From Talaromyces rugulosus (taxonomy: Eukaryota; Ascomycota; Eurotiomycetes; Eurotiales; Trichocomaceae), in assembly GCF_013368755.1 (NCBI RefSeq), contig NC_049561.1:4588001-4652000 (forward strand): a stretch of 64,000 bases of DNA. The letters are read 5' to 3'. Shown one piece after another: positions 23,885-36,074 of this stretch. Every line of letters starts with the position of its first letter. Positions within the stretch are counted from its first letter, which is position 1. The position numbers were made by a program, and so were the translations under genes. The notes under the pieces are model-generated. The model did not search any database and was not told the origin of the DNA. It was given only the letters and a program-made list of their open reading frames with translations.

Positions 23885-24622
23885 TCAAGAGCAAGCCGGC
23901 GAAACCTCACTCCCCTCAGAGACACCCTCACCAAAGACAACTTGCTTGCCCGGATCCGCAAACACAACCGGCTTACCCTCAACCGTCTCACATCCATTAC
24001 CCACATTCGCCGCAAACATGGTCGGATACGCCTTCTCAAAGTCATCGGGGGAACCGGAGCCACCCTGGATCGTCACGTCGGCGCAGTTCATGTACATTTC
24101 GCGGTTTCCTTGCAAATTGAACCAAGTCCAGGCGAACAGCGCGTCGCCGGCGGGCGCGTCTTCTGGGAGTGTGAAATCGTACGTATCTTCAAGCGGGCAG
24201 CCGCCTTCCATTGACTGGATGGCGTGAAACGATGTACCGTTGTCGTAGCTGAGCGCGAGCTGGCATGATCCGCCGCCGTGGGTTGCGCTGCCTTTGAGTG
24301 AGATGTTGTATTTTTGGCCAGCGGACCATTCGACTGTGGATCGGAAGGGGGTGTCTGTGTGATATCCTTTGCAGGGGAAGTTTTTGCCTGGAAGGAAAAT
24401 ATCTTCAGCTTAGCTTGGCTATAACATATTTATATGTAAGAAGAGAGAGGATCTACCGTCCGACGCGAGCGGGTTCGTCATGGAATAGTCGACCTTGCCC
24501 TCGTCCGCGTTGGGATCGAGCTTGCTGCGCAGAGGATACGGCCAGCTCAGTTCCATGTGCGCAGACGCGACGCTGGCAATCATCAGGCCCGTCAGGGCTT
24601 TGAGCAGCATGTTGGGAGACAT
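23885..24622 (-). CDS. AA11 lytic polysaccharide monooxygenase
   Basis: Two exons: 24622-24457 and 24387-23885, giving 222 residues. A signal peptide ends in ASVASA, leaving His22 as the first residue of the mature protein ([13 protein letters not shown]). An N-terminal histidine is required for the copper histidine brace. The second ligand is probably the histidine in ATHGGGSCQ. Other AA11 marks are [24 protein letters not shown] and [13 protein letters not shown]11 enzymes oxidatively cleave chitin, here probably in cell-wall remodelling or chitin use. The protein ends shortly after the catalytic domain, without a carbohydrate-binding module. It is convergent with the aminotransferase gene, 252 bp away. 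Confidence 0.93.
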
Positions 24623-25416
24623 CTTTTCGAGGCTGATACGGATGGACTGAACCGAGAGCTGTTAAGGAAGGAGATGCGGGTTGGTGAGAGGGACGAAAAA
24701 ACAAAAAGCAAACTAAATGTATTATTGAGAAGAGTAGAACGAGATGTGATGATAGGACTGCTTAATATGTTTGTTCCACTATCGCGTAGGGTATTTGCTT
24801 ATTTTTCTGTTGTTTCTGGAATGTGGCTAAAAGAGGCGCCGATCTTGCATTCTTGTACACGAGTACACGTACATGTTGTTGTATGACACATGCAATGTAT
24901 GTATCTCTCCACACACTGAAGATCGAAATTAGCTCTGGTATGTTTCTGTTACACTGTGCTGCCTGAAAACAAAAACAGGATTTAGATCTGATTGATCCCC
25001 TGGTAACAGTCTAACCGGATGACCCCTAGGCAATGACGTTGTACAAAATTTGAACTGACAGCCTTATCACAGCCAAGTATGTTTAAAAAAAGCCTCAAAG
25101 AAGTGAAACAGGGATGCTCACGTTGTTCATTCCGATTAGTCAAGCCCACTACGTAATAAGGCTCCCCAGATGTCGGTTTAGAGGCGCAAATCGATATTCC
25201 TGTTTGTTGACTTTTTTCTATTCTTGCTATAGATGGATATAGATCAGGGCTGAAATTGAGTAAATAGAGCCGCTTTATTTGACTCTAGATGGCAGGTAGA
25301 TGCGCCCTCAAAATAATAGTGAAGGCGAATCTGATGTCTCGCATTTCCTAATTAGGAAAAAAAAAACAATCCATCCCTTTCCTACGCGTTAAATGATGTA
25401 TATCTTTAGATCTCCC
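24623..25416. other. Intergenic region upstream of the AA11 gene
   Basis: About 0.8 kb between the AA11 start and the beta-mannosidase stop. AT-rich, with no supported gene. Confidence 0.5.
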
Positions 25417-28166
25417 TCAATCACTGCCCAAAAACTTATATCTCAACGGCTTATCCCCCGGCTTCAGTCCGCTAATCGTCACGACCTGATCGTCGCCCGG
25501 GACAATATCGACTGCGCTGTCGCTAATCGTGACACCCTCTCGCTCCTCAAAGACCAAACATTTGACCGGCTTTCGCGCGGTGATTAGCAGTCTCTGTTCA
25601 CCAGCTGCAGACGCGTCTTGTTCGCTGATAACCAGCCCGCGGTCACTTAGATCCAGGTATTTGAACGGCTGCGGCCAGTCGACGTCTCGCGCAACGAGTT
25701 GTCCATCGACCCATATACGCGCCGCAAGAACATGCGGCTCCCGGTAGGCAGTGTGGTCAATGACCCCGTCGAGAATGACATTCGTAGTCCCGTTCGGCAC
25801 AAGCCGCACGTTCTCGTGCACAATCCTGTCGCGCACTTCCGTGCCGGTGTCGACTGAGATGAAACGAAGCTCGACGAGCGCCGTGGCTTCTTCGCGCAGG
25901 CTGCTAACTGCCCATAGCTCGTACTTGCTGGTTTTTGCGGGCCGCGCGTGCGAGATGCTCCAATCGTGGTGTTCGCGCTGGACGCCAACGGCGACGGGGG
26001 CGAGGATGCGTGCCATGGCGTAGTAGGCCGGTTTGGGACGCAGAAAGTAGTCGACGATGGCCCATGAGATGGTTGGCCAGCAATCATCGAGCTGCCAGAG
26101 CAAGGCACCTCCGCAGTGACGCTCGTCTCCCCATTGGCGTCTCCAGGAGCGGTAGCCAAACATCATGGTCTCTTCTTGGACGACTTGGGTCAGGTAGATG
26201 TAGGTCTATTTGTATAAGCACTTATCTTGAAAGAGGCCGGGATCTGTGCTTACCTCTAGATCAGTTGCAGTTCTCAGATTTTCCACGAGATAAGTGGCCA
26301 ACCGCCGTTCGTGGCCGTCAGCTTTATTGTGGAAATCAATCACATGAGACTGAGGAAATAGATCTTTCTTGTCTTCAACGAAGTGCTCAATTGTCTCAAG
26401 GTGGGGAAAGGCTTCCATGCCAAATTCGCTGTTGAATCGGCCGCCAATTGTTCCAAATATTTGGTATTTCTCTTGAGTCCCGTGCCATACTATTCTCTGT
26501 TAGTTTTGAATCCAAGAACAAAAAGTGCTGCTTACCATTCCACTGGTGGAGATCGCCTACCGTCGGGTCAGACGTAATTTTTCCGTCTCCCCACGGGCTT
26601 CCTGGATGGTAAAAGACGCTGGGCGAATAGTCTCTCACAATGGACGGCAAGATATGTTCATAGATATAACGAGCCGGGAAATCAGTCTTGAGCCAATGCT
26701 CGCGATTCTTGTCCTCGTAGTTATAGGTCAACCCTGACTGCTCCTGGACCTGGTAATCCTCGTTGTTTCCAGCATATAGCACAATGGACGGGTGATGTCG
26801 GAGTCGCGTGACATTGTCAATTGCTTCCTGTTTCACTGATTCCAGCATAGCTGGCCAGGCCGGATAGTTGCCGCAACCAAACATGAAGTCTTGCCAGACC
26901 ATGACCCCAAGTTCGTCGCATGCGTCATAGAAAGCATTGTCTTCGTAGATTCCTCCGCCCCAGACCCTGCGACACTTAGTAAATGACAAATTCAATCACA
27001 AAATTTTAGAGGGCACGGGTACCTACCGGACCATGACTTGATTTCCTGCAACCATCAATTTGATCCAATTTCGGTATCTCTCCGCGTTGATGCGTGGCAG
27101 GAAATTATCCGCGGGAATCCAGCACGAGCCGCCGCAAAAAATATCAACGCCATTGATTCGGAAGAAGAAAGACTTGCCATGTTTGTCAGGGTTTTGGATA
27201 ACCTCTGCAGTGCGGATTCCAATATTCTTTGATAGTTGGTGTACCGACGTGTCATTCTCTGCCACTTTGACCGATAGTTGATAAAGAGTCTGTTCTCCAT
27301 ATCCATTAGGCCACCAAAGCTTTGGCTTGTCTACTTTGAACTTGACTGCGACGGATCCGTCCTGGTTGATGGTGGCGGTTTCCTGCCTTATTTCCGTACC
27401 AGCTAGTGCGAGGGAGAATGTTGCATTTTGTCCTGTCAACTTTTGAGTGGACTCAACTTTTGCAAACGCTTGAATTCGCGCATGTTGGTGGTCATGCGAC
27501 AATTCCAACTCAGTCCAGAGGTCAGCTATTCTCGTGCTGTAGACCTCCAGACGTACGTCGCGCCAGATGCCGGCTGTCATCAAGACCGGGCCCCAGTCCC
27601 AGCCCCAATGGTACTGGGATTTCCTGACACCTAGTCTAGCCGTTTCTCCATTGAATCCGACCCACTTGTGGTTTGGGTAGTTCTTCTGAATCTCGCGCGC
27701 TCTGAGCAAGGCAGAGTCGAAATGAATCTCAAGGGTGTGGTTTTGGCTGTCGTTCTGAAGGTGACTGGTCACGTCTACCCGATGGGACAGGAACATGTTA
27801 TCACTCTCAAGAATCACTTTACCGTCGAGATACACGGTAGCAAATGTGTCGAGACCGTCAAAAACCAGAAAAGCGCTCGCACCAGCTGGGAGGGTTGGCT
27901 TTGGTATTGATGTACGATACACCCATGTTTTCTCGCCAATCCATTCTGCCTGCAGCTCATTGAGCCCAATAAAAGGGTCGGGGATTCTGAATTGACCGTT
28001 AGTGATGACATCATTTGATGGTGTGTTCCTTTGCAACCAACTTTTTATGGGACAAGAGATCCTGGTGGACAACTGATGGTATTGACGGCACTGATAGCCA
28101 TTCTGAATCATCGGCTTGTTTGAACTCCCAGTTGGAATGAAGCGATTGCGTGTGGAAGAGAGCCAT
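25417..28166 (-). CDS. mndB: GH2 beta-mannosidase, intracellular B-type
   Basis: Five exons: 28166-28042, 27986-27027, 26966-26536, 26489-26254 and 26205-25417, giving 846 residues. The first donor is an unusual GTTGGT, but joining gives HKKIPDPFIGLNELQ, the family sequence. No signal peptide is seen, as in MndB-type enzymes. The N-terminal sugar-binding domain and immunoglobulin-like domain lead into the GH2 barrel with FCGGSCWIPADNF and WGGGIYEDNAFYDAC. The acid/base glutamate lies in AGNNEDYQV and the nucleophile glutamate in FNSEFGMEAFPH. It removes beta-1,4-linked mannose from manno-oligosaccharides and from the N-glycan core. Length matches the family. Confidence 0.94.
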
Positions 28167-29939
28167 TGTCTCACAGACCTGGTATAGTTGTTTTTTGTAC
28201 TGGAATGAGAGCGCTCGACGAGAGAAAGCAGCTCTTTATATGCGAACGGCTCATGCAGATGTGGAGACTTGTCGTGGAGAGATCATTTTTCCGTCGCCTA
28301 AAGTGAGCTTGGCACAGAATCAGCCTAATTGGATTGCTATCCTGGTGATACGCAAGGTGTTGTTCCAGCGGAGAGGGGGTTATATGCACTTCCCCAGGTT
28401 GATTGCGGGGTCATTTCCCAATTGGGAACGGATGTGGTCCGTACCTGAAGTGCGCAAATCTTGTCGTGTCGTGGATTACGTGTCGTAGCAGAGATATAAT
28501 TTATTTTGCTTGTTTCTGTGCTATACACAGATGTTGGAGTCAGCGGTCTAGGTGGCTCTGGAATGAAAATGTGACGAGGACGACAGCCAAGCTTACATCG
28601 AAAGTTAGGGCTAATATGTATGCAGCCTTGGCATTTGAGAGCCCCAACAAGTGGTATTGGGCAGTATCCACGAGCTTGAAAGTGTTTGATAGACGGTTTT
28701 GTTCGTCTACATGCACGACGGCTTTGTCCTTGCACAGTCGAACAGCTTGCACTTGCAGCGCAGAGGGCAACTGCTAGAGGATTGTGCTAGCAACGATAAG
28801 GAGCTGACACGGGCATCAACGACATTCGCATTCGACATTGCTCGAGTGGGTGTATCTGTGGTAAGGCTGGAATGGAAGACTTCAGGGTTAGCATCTGGCT
28901 GGCCAAGAGTGCCTTCAACAGCCTACCTTGGACAAAAAAGCCCTCACAGCGTAATGACTTCATACGCTGATGATTCCAATTGGTATACCGACTGTTGGAA
29001 TCACCGTTGTACCGATAAATGGTGCCAGTCTGTCAAGACCATTGCCAGAAGACGAAACAGAGACCTGTTGTCACAGAAAAGAAGGAAGGCTCACGTGCCC
29101 GACAGGCGCCTGAGGCCATCCGTCCCAAAAGGGGAAAGTAGCACCGCTGGCGGTATAAATACCGTGCTCTCTTCGTAGCCAGCCAGACTTTTTCTTTCTT
29201 CCTCCCAACCATTTTTCTCCCCTGCGGCTAATCCCCAGGAGGACACAACAGAGTGCTGCCATCGGGCGTTCCGAGCACACTCACTACTACTACTACTTCA
29301 TCACGGCAGACATCGTAGACAACCCACCGCTCTAGTCAATGGTTTTTACCTCGTCGACGACGAGGAAGTTTTCCTTGGCTACAGGCTTGTGCCTGGCCCG
29401 AATGGGGGAGTGCCGTTCCACTACAGAAAGAATCAAATACAAATCATTTTCACTGGACTTTACTTTTCTTGTGCCTTTAGTAGACTCGTAGAAGTAGGTT
29501 CTTTGTATTCTGCATTTTGTATTATTGTATCGTTGTATTGTTATATCGATGTTTACTGTACTGAAGCGTCTCATGATGCCGTGTCGCGACTGCCATCCCC
29601 ACGTCTTGTTTCGCCATCAGACGGCTTCTTTCATCAGATATTCTTTATCTTTGTTATTCTCTTAGTTTGCTCTTTTAAACTCATCCAGCTACTGATGCTC
29701 GTTGATAGATTCAGTCGATCTTTGACCACCAGAGCGACGACAGCGTCGAGAGTGTCGGATCCAACCAGGCAAAAGCTCATCCCCCGTCACAGAAAACAGT
29801 GCAAAACACTGATATACCATCGACTAACATCTCTTTCTGCGTCTAGTGAACAGAGTAATCTCATATCCAGTAGCCTTATGCCCTTCCAACACGATGACCT
29901 TTGAAAACGCGCCGGTCGAGATATGAGACGACGACGACG

Positions 29940-29975
<36 letters not shown>

Positions 29976-31320
29976 GCGATGAGACGACCCCCTATCGACA
30001 CGACTGCTTCCACATAACAACACTAGCTCCAGGCTTCTACTAAACCTTTGTACAGCAGGGAACATGGTACATCTTGGATTAGTGCGAGGCTACCTGGTTC
30101 GTGGGCCAAGTCTCCTGAATCTGGATGACCTCATTATCACGCGTGCTGCGTCGATTCAGGGGGATGTCTATCCCGATCTACTACATATCGAACGGACAAG
30201 TTTTATGTTTCACCATATGTTTATATTGATACATTCGACAAATATGATGTACGATGGCAGCGATGATCCTGTAGAGGGAGAACACGTTGGTGCTGGTTCA
30301 TCACGCCTCTACGGTTGCCGCCTAGGAGATACCCCCGTTTGTGGTGATCACTCAAACAGTAACCACCGAGATAATACAGAATATCCAAGTAGACTCCATC
30401 ACCGTACGTGTATTTCCAATAGCACAAGGCAGTATTGACCTCCTCCGTAACCCAACACAGCAACGTAGGGTGACTCTACTCGTGATGGTGTCGACGTCGT
30501 AGCGAGGAGGTACCAGGGGGCACGAGACTGTTGGTCGTTAATTCAAGTGACTCAAAGCTGTGTATTTGTGTCAGGCTGGGCTTTGAGATAGAAGACGGAG
30601 AGTATCATGATGTGTAGATGTAGTGGTGCGATCACGACACAGGTCAGCCGCGACAGCCAACGCAGGTGCCGACTCGAAGGAGAAGCCGCCGTAGAACCAA
30701 GTAAACAAATCAAATAGCATCAGATCTCTTCAGTATAGTAGCGGCAGTGCTGTAGTGTGTGAATCGCCGGCAAGGAATGATCGAGATAGCGGAATGACAG
30801 GCTGGTCGATACGGCTGCTCGATACGACTGGACATGGCTGGCAAGCGACGCTGCGCCTTCAGCTTCTTGCGTATGAAGGAAAATGTGCATTTCTGTTTGC
30901 AAAGAGTCAGCGAAGTCTCTCCGTGCGATTCTTCCTACCTAAAAAAAGAACAAAGAAAAATCATCGTTGGCGCGTCAAACGAGCGATGGTGAAGGGCTCC
31001 TTCCTGAGTGACCAGCCAGCGCCTCTCCCTGACGTGGCCCATCCTAAATCTGTCTCTCGCATCATAATTCCTGAATAAAGCCTTGTCACCGTCTTTGTGC
31101 CTTGTCGCGTTGTCTATTGTCGGTGTTTCAGGCTACTGTGACATGGGGGATAGTCTGTTTCTCGTCCATTATTACTACCATCGATTGTCTACGTGCTACG
31201 TCTGTTCTCTTGTCTGTGTCTTCCAACACCTACTCAGAGCCAAAGAAACAAAATCAGTAAGCAGGGCATCCTTTAGGAGAACACGTGTTGACCAGGTTAT
31301 ATAAGTGTCTATTGTTTATC
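28167..31320. other. 3.1-kb region without a convincing gene
   Basis: Includes the promoter of the beta-mannosidase gene. A promoter-like TATAAATA sits near 29156, followed by a CT-rich stretch as in fungal leaders. A coding-like stretch follows on the plus strand at about 29330-29440 (NGFYLVDDEEVFLGY), without an intact start. A triplet-repeat block lies at 29928-29974. Other open stretches on either strand have no recognisable motif. The block could be a long non-coding transcript or a decayed gene. Confidence 0.4.
29928..29974. repeat. ACG/CAA triplet microsatellite
   Basis: About four ACG units followed by eleven CAA units without interruption. It lies in the gene-poor stretch, and no supported reading frame runs through it. 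Confidence 0.9.
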
Positions 31321-32710
31321 TCAATCATCCCAGGTTACCTCGATAATCGACAGCGAAGACCCCGGGGGCTGCTCTACCCCTCTAAAGACAAACCTCGAAT
31401 CCGCCTTCCCAAACAAGGCCTTCCACTCGCCAAGATCGCGTTCCTTTGCATTTCCAATTTCCAACATCGTCAGATCCATCGACCTGCGTCGGTTATTAGT
31501 GGTTATACAGGCACATTGCCGTGGAGATAGACCTACCTCAGCTTTCTATCAACATCGTTAGGGAGCGTGCCAGGGGGCGGCATCAAAAATTCCATGACAA
31601 GTACCCGTGAGCCCTGTTTCAGCGCTGGGATCAAAGACCTCAGAGCTTGGATACAGTACTTTTCAGGCCAGTTGTGGAAAATCCAGCGATAGATATATGC
31701 GTCAGCGCCGTGGATGGGCTGCTCTTGAAACAAGTCGTGCACCATAAACCTCACATTCAGGCCCTCCTCTTCTTTGGCATTTGCAACAACCTGGGGCAGT
31801 TCCTGGACGACCAGGTTGAGGTGAGGATATTTACGAGCCAGAGCAAATGCTGCATCGCCGTGAGATCCGCCTAGGTCGACGACTGTTCCAGAACTGATTT
31901 TCTCCCAGGGATATCCATCGGTGAGATGACGAAGCGAATACCCGTCGCCTGTGGTGAAAAAGCTCATGGCACCGCCGAAACGGCGCGCTCGCTCTGGGTT
32001 TTGCTCTAGCACGCTGTAGAAAGGAAGATCGGTTCGGTTTGCCAGTGAGAACGCCTTTGGATGTTAGTACCAAGACCATTTCTGCAGTGCATACATACAG
32101 TTTGATTTGGCTCTGCAGCAGTCGGCCATTTCGTCAACGCGTCTACAACCTTTTCTGCCGCTGGCCACATGTCGTCCACATTGCTTGCAATCCAGCTCGC
32201 AAAGCGAGGATCTTCGACCATCTGTCGCGACGCTGCAGAGTGTGCAATCACGCCAGGACGGGGCTCTTTGAATATTCGATACGCGATACCGTGGCGTAGA
32301 ATGGTACCCAGTGCTCCATGGTCGACACCGGTACTGGCTGCCAGCGCTTCGAATGTGGTCTCCCCGTGCACAGGGACTTTGTTGGCGATATCAAAACGTG
32401 AGATTAGTTGCAGAGGCACCAGCACATTGTGCTGCACGTTTTAGTTCACATTCGATTGATACGGTTGGTATGTGCCTACCTGCAAATTGAAAACCAAACC
32501 CCGCGGTCCCTGCAGCAAGTCGTTGAGCTCTTGGGTTGCTTGAAGAGCTGCGATGCGCGACCCTTCGATATCGGCGGGCAGGCCGAGTTCAACAGGGCTA
32601 TCGGCGTCAAATGAGGGGTGTGGTAGGTTGTTTTCGGCGAGATAGCAGTCGACGCGTTGGGTGTGCTGGGCCACAGCGCTGGCCAGCTCGGCGATGCGGC
32701 TCTGAGACAT
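31321..32710 (-). CDS. SAM-dependent O-methyltransferase (COMT-like)
   Basis: Four exons: 32710-32480, 32431-32099, 32054-31537 and 31483-31321, giving 414 residues. The N-terminal part is a helical dimerisation and winged-helix domain (RIAELASAVAQHTQ; TFEALAASTGVD). The SAM site VVDLGGSHGDAAFALARKYP follows, with YIYRWIFHNWPEKY as the catalytic-histidine region typical of Methyltransf_2 enzymes such as sterigmatocystin/aflatoxin-type O-methyltransferases. It methylates a hydroxyl on a small aromatic or polyketide-like substrate. No synthase, P450 or dedicated transporter flanks it, so its substrate is unknown and it is not evidence of a cluster. It is divergent from ATP11, 414 bp apart. Confidence 0.92.
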
Positions 32711-33124
32711 TTGCTATATAGATACTTTCAAGATGAGAAAGTTTAAGATTTAATGTTTGGGTCAACCGGTGAGGACCAAATATTTCTGGCGCCTTCCCAG
32801 GGAGTAATATATCAACTGAGAGTTGTATATTTTTAGATGTTTCATGCTGCGCCACGAGATCGGCCGTAAGATATGCATCACAACCAGCATGAGCAATTAC
32901 ATATACATAGCCAGCCTAATCGGAATAGAACACATCATATGTAAACATGCAAGTTTCATTCAAGTTATTGCCATTCAAGCCATTCAATATGTGCAATGGA
33001 GATAGGCTTGGCACGATTTGACGGCTTGCTGCGGGTCTTGGCATCGGAATTCTATTTCTCCACCCTCTCCACTGCCCATCTTTGCAACAACTCATACCAA
33101 CTTGAATTGCTTTGATACGACACA
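32711..33124. promoter_or_regulatory. Divergent promoter region, O-methyltransferase and ATP11
   Basis: 414 bp between two divergent starts. No coding content or clear binding site was recognised. Confidence 0.5.
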
Positions 33125-34232
33125 ATGGCCTCGCTCCGGCTGCCCAGGTTTCACACCCTTCTCAAAAATAACTCGCGACTGCTCCAGGCACAGCAACGGC
33201 GATGGGCGCAGGTGCACGACGTGCGCTTCCTGGCGACGCACCGCGATCCGCAGCAGATTCTGGACAAGTACAAGAACAAACTACAACAGAAAGCACAAGA
33301 GTATGGCAGATTAGATCATTTTGATGAAAGGATTTCTTGCTGATCTGATGTTATTTAATAGGGAAGGCCATGAGTCGGTGGAATCGCTAAAGGAAGCGTA
33401 CAAGGAAAAAATCGCAGAGTATCGCAGCAATGCGTCGACCATTGCAACGCCTGAACCAGAGACAAACTCTTCTTCACCATCATCATCACCGTCATCCTCG
33501 ACAGCCTCGACAGCCTCGACGACATCAACGACTTCGATAGAGTCCCCCATAGCGGCCGCCGCAAAAGCAGCATCCGGTCCCCCCGGCATCAAACCACTAA
33601 GCTCATACCTCGACGTCGAAAAGATCCTCGCACTCCCCGTCAAAGAAATCGAAATGCTGTGGCGCCTGCGCCACGCCAACAACCCGCGCTCCATCTGCGC
33701 GGTCATCCCGCTCGACACGTACCAGCGCATGACGGCCGCGGCGCGCTCGAATCCGCAGTTTATTCTACCCTTGCCGCGTCAAGCAGCTACACAAACACCA
33801 GGAGAAGGGGAGGCAGTGGCGGAAGAAGGAGGCGCGGATATTCACTTTTTGCAATGGGGATTCCATCCGCCTGCGTCGTCACCGGCACCAACATTAGAGT
33901 CGACTGCAAACACACACGCCTCGACAATCATGTTTACGCAACTCGCGTCGTACAAACTGCACGGCTCGTTTGCGCAGCCGCACACGACGATTACGCACCA
34001 TCTCGATCTTGCCGACGAAAAAGGGGTTGTGTTGATGCTCGGACAGGTGATGCCGGATGTGGGCGTGTCGGTGGCAGAGGCCAGCTGGCTGGTCAGCTGT
34101 GTGCAGCGGTTTTATGATTTTGATGGAGAGGGCAGTGGGCGTAAGGGGGAGTTGTTGCGTATGTTTACGAATGGGGATGTGCAAGGGTTCAAGGTGGAGG
34201 ATCTGGTGGAGGAGACGGGGAAGATTGCTTAA
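33125..34232 (+). CDS. atp11: Mitochondrial F1-ATPase assembly factor ATP11
   Basis: Two exons: 33125-33300 and 33362-34232, giving 348 residues. The N-terminus is rich in Arg/Leu/Gln without acids (SLRLPRFHTLL, QQRRWAQ), a mitochondrial presequence. After a helical ESLKEAYKEKI segment and a Ser/Thr-rich linker comes the ATP11 domain: PPGIKPLSSYLDVEKI, EIEMLWRLRHAN, FLQWGF and TIMFTQLASYKLHG. The protein is a chaperone that binds the free beta subunit of F1 in the matrix and prevents its aggregation during ATP synthase assembly. The Ser/Thr linker (about residues 85-115) is the only unusual part. Confidence 0.94.
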
Positions 34233-34470
34233 ATGTATAGATATAGATTGTTGGGGCAGTGTATGATAGATGCGTATAGCAGCTTAGAAGAAGGTTCATG
34301 TAAATTATTCCAGATGCTGACAAGAAAAACGAGATTTAATAAGATATATATGTACAGCGAACGTTAGGAAAAAGAAGGAATGAAAGAAACGAGCCGCATC
34401 ATGAGTATGCTCCGCGGCTCTTTAAAGGGGTATCTTTTAAGTTGAAGACGTGAAGACTCTTTAGTCTAGT

Positions 34471-35556
34471 CTAGTCAAGAACATGATCGACCACAAAAGA
34501 CTGGATGTAATCGAAATAGCTCGGCTCGGCGACACTGTCGTTGTGGCCGCCGCTGGGAAGCTCCCGCCAGACTTTGGTGGATGACCTGCACAAGTCGTAT
34601 AACTGGGACATGTGTGAGGGGCTGTATAGTTGTTAGTGTGATCAACAACAGTGGATAAAGTGGAAACTGACGGGACTATCTCATCCATCAGCCCACTGAG
34701 AAAGAGAATGGGAATGTCTTGGATTTTGGGGAGCACGTCCTCGCTGCCCCAGTATTGATGGCAGAGACGTGCCAGATATCGGGCAGGCGGGAAAACACTA
34801 TTGAATATCAGTTTCGTTCAAAGGACAAGCACAGTAAAACTCACGACGGTATAAGTTTTCGAATGCAGAGGAAGGTGTTTTCCAATATAAGACCCGAAAT
34901 CACGCCCTTTTGCTGATTCCTGGCGACGAGGTTGATGGCCACAGCACCGCCCAGACTTTGTCCGTAGACGATGATCTTGTTATCCCTAGTCTCTGCACGA
35001 TGGCGAATATAGTCGAGCGCCGTCTGAGCGTCGATGTTAATACCCTTTTCGTCTGGCGTTCCAGTCGACAGCCCATAGCCGCGGTATTCCAGCATAAGGA
35101 CGTTGCAGTTCAGCGTCCGCGTCAGGACTTTGGCGATGGGGACCCGATGTCCAATGTTGCCTGCGTTTCCGTGGAACATGAGAATCGTGATATCCTGGGC
35201 ACGCTCTTTCTTTGACGGACGGATGAACAGTGCGTTCAGCGACTCTCCATCCGAGGTGGGGATCTGGAGATCCTCGTAGTCGGAGATGCCGAACGCCGAA
35301 GGTTTGGGGACGTGGGTGCGAGCATCAGCAGGGACATTGCGTGGATAGATCAATTCACTAGCAATGAAACTTAGCGACATGTATTTATGCATAGTATAGG
35401 GAATAAGACTCACTTTTGCTTAAAGTATAACAAGCTGCTGGCGATGACCGCCAGGCCTGAAGACGCCAGCACGGGAAGACGCAGGAACTGCATGGTGTTT
35501 CCAGCCATGGAGGAGAAACTCCATTGAGGCGAGGGGGGAGGAGGAGAGTCCGACAT
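34471..35556 (-). CDS. bem46: Alpha/beta hydrolase, Bem46/ABHD13 type
   Basis: Four exons: 35556-35414, 35357-34845, 34797-34672 and 34621-34471, giving 310 residues. An N-terminal hydrophobic anchor (residues 22-45) is followed by the hydrolase fold. Visible are the oxyanion HGNAGNIGHR, EYRGYGLSTG, the nucleophile serine in YGQSLGGAV, the acid in LSGLMDEIVP, and the histidine in SGGHND. The third donor is GTCAGT, and the splice restores VPPSHMSQLY. Family members (S. pombe Bem46, yeast YNL320w) are membrane-bound, with roles in polarity in S. pombe and Neurospora. The true substrate is not known. It is divergent from the proteasome gene. Confidence 0.92.
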
Positions 35557-36074
35557 GCTGAGAATAATAATAGTAGTAGTAATTCAGAGCCAAATATCCG
35601 CCTGTTTACAAGCCCCGAAGCATTGCGGGGTGTCGCATGCGCAATGTGTTGTTATCTTGGGATTCCAAGGCGCGGTCTGTCGCAAATTGAGAGTGAATTA
35701 ACGACAGCGTGTGTTTTCTATTCGGAGATGCCCTAGAAGTATGCACAGACTGATGTTGGGGGTCAAGAGGGTGCACTGTTGCATCGCAATAATGGAGCCG
35801 ACAAGCAACAAGGCACTGACTGTTTGATGGAGTCAGCCACGCCCAAGCTAAGGGGAACGATAAGCGGACCCTGCGGTAGGGCTCTGCCGGCCCAATCACG
35901 AGCTGCGGCGGGCTCACCGCCCTGGAGCTACGCGTTAGTTGTCTGCCTCCGCTCGTCACCAGCTTCGTCCTCTTACTTCCCTGGACTCTCGTCATTTGCA
36001 CCTCTTATCCTACCATTCTGCTCTGTACCACGCCTGAACTTGTCCGATTCGCACTGTTATAACCCGACATCAAG
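35557..36074. promoter_or_regulatory. Divergent promoter region, Bem46 and proteasome beta-1
   Basis: 518 bp between two divergent starts, without coding support. CT-rich before the proteasome start. No clear proteasome-type control element was seen. Confidence 0.5.

Noticed and set aside
28540..28770. 76-codon minus-strand frame upstream of the beta-mannosidase
   Set aside because: Looks mildly coding-like but has no recognised domain, and both strands are open there, so it is not supported.
30064..30438. 124-codon plus-strand frame after the CAA repeat
   Set aside because: Composition and hydrophobic pattern look random; no motif.
31321..32710. Secondary-metabolite cluster around the O-methyltransferase
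   Set aside because: Neighbours are a beta-mannosidase, ATP11, a Bem46-type hydrolase and a proteasome subunit; no synthase, P450 or cluster regulator is adjacent.
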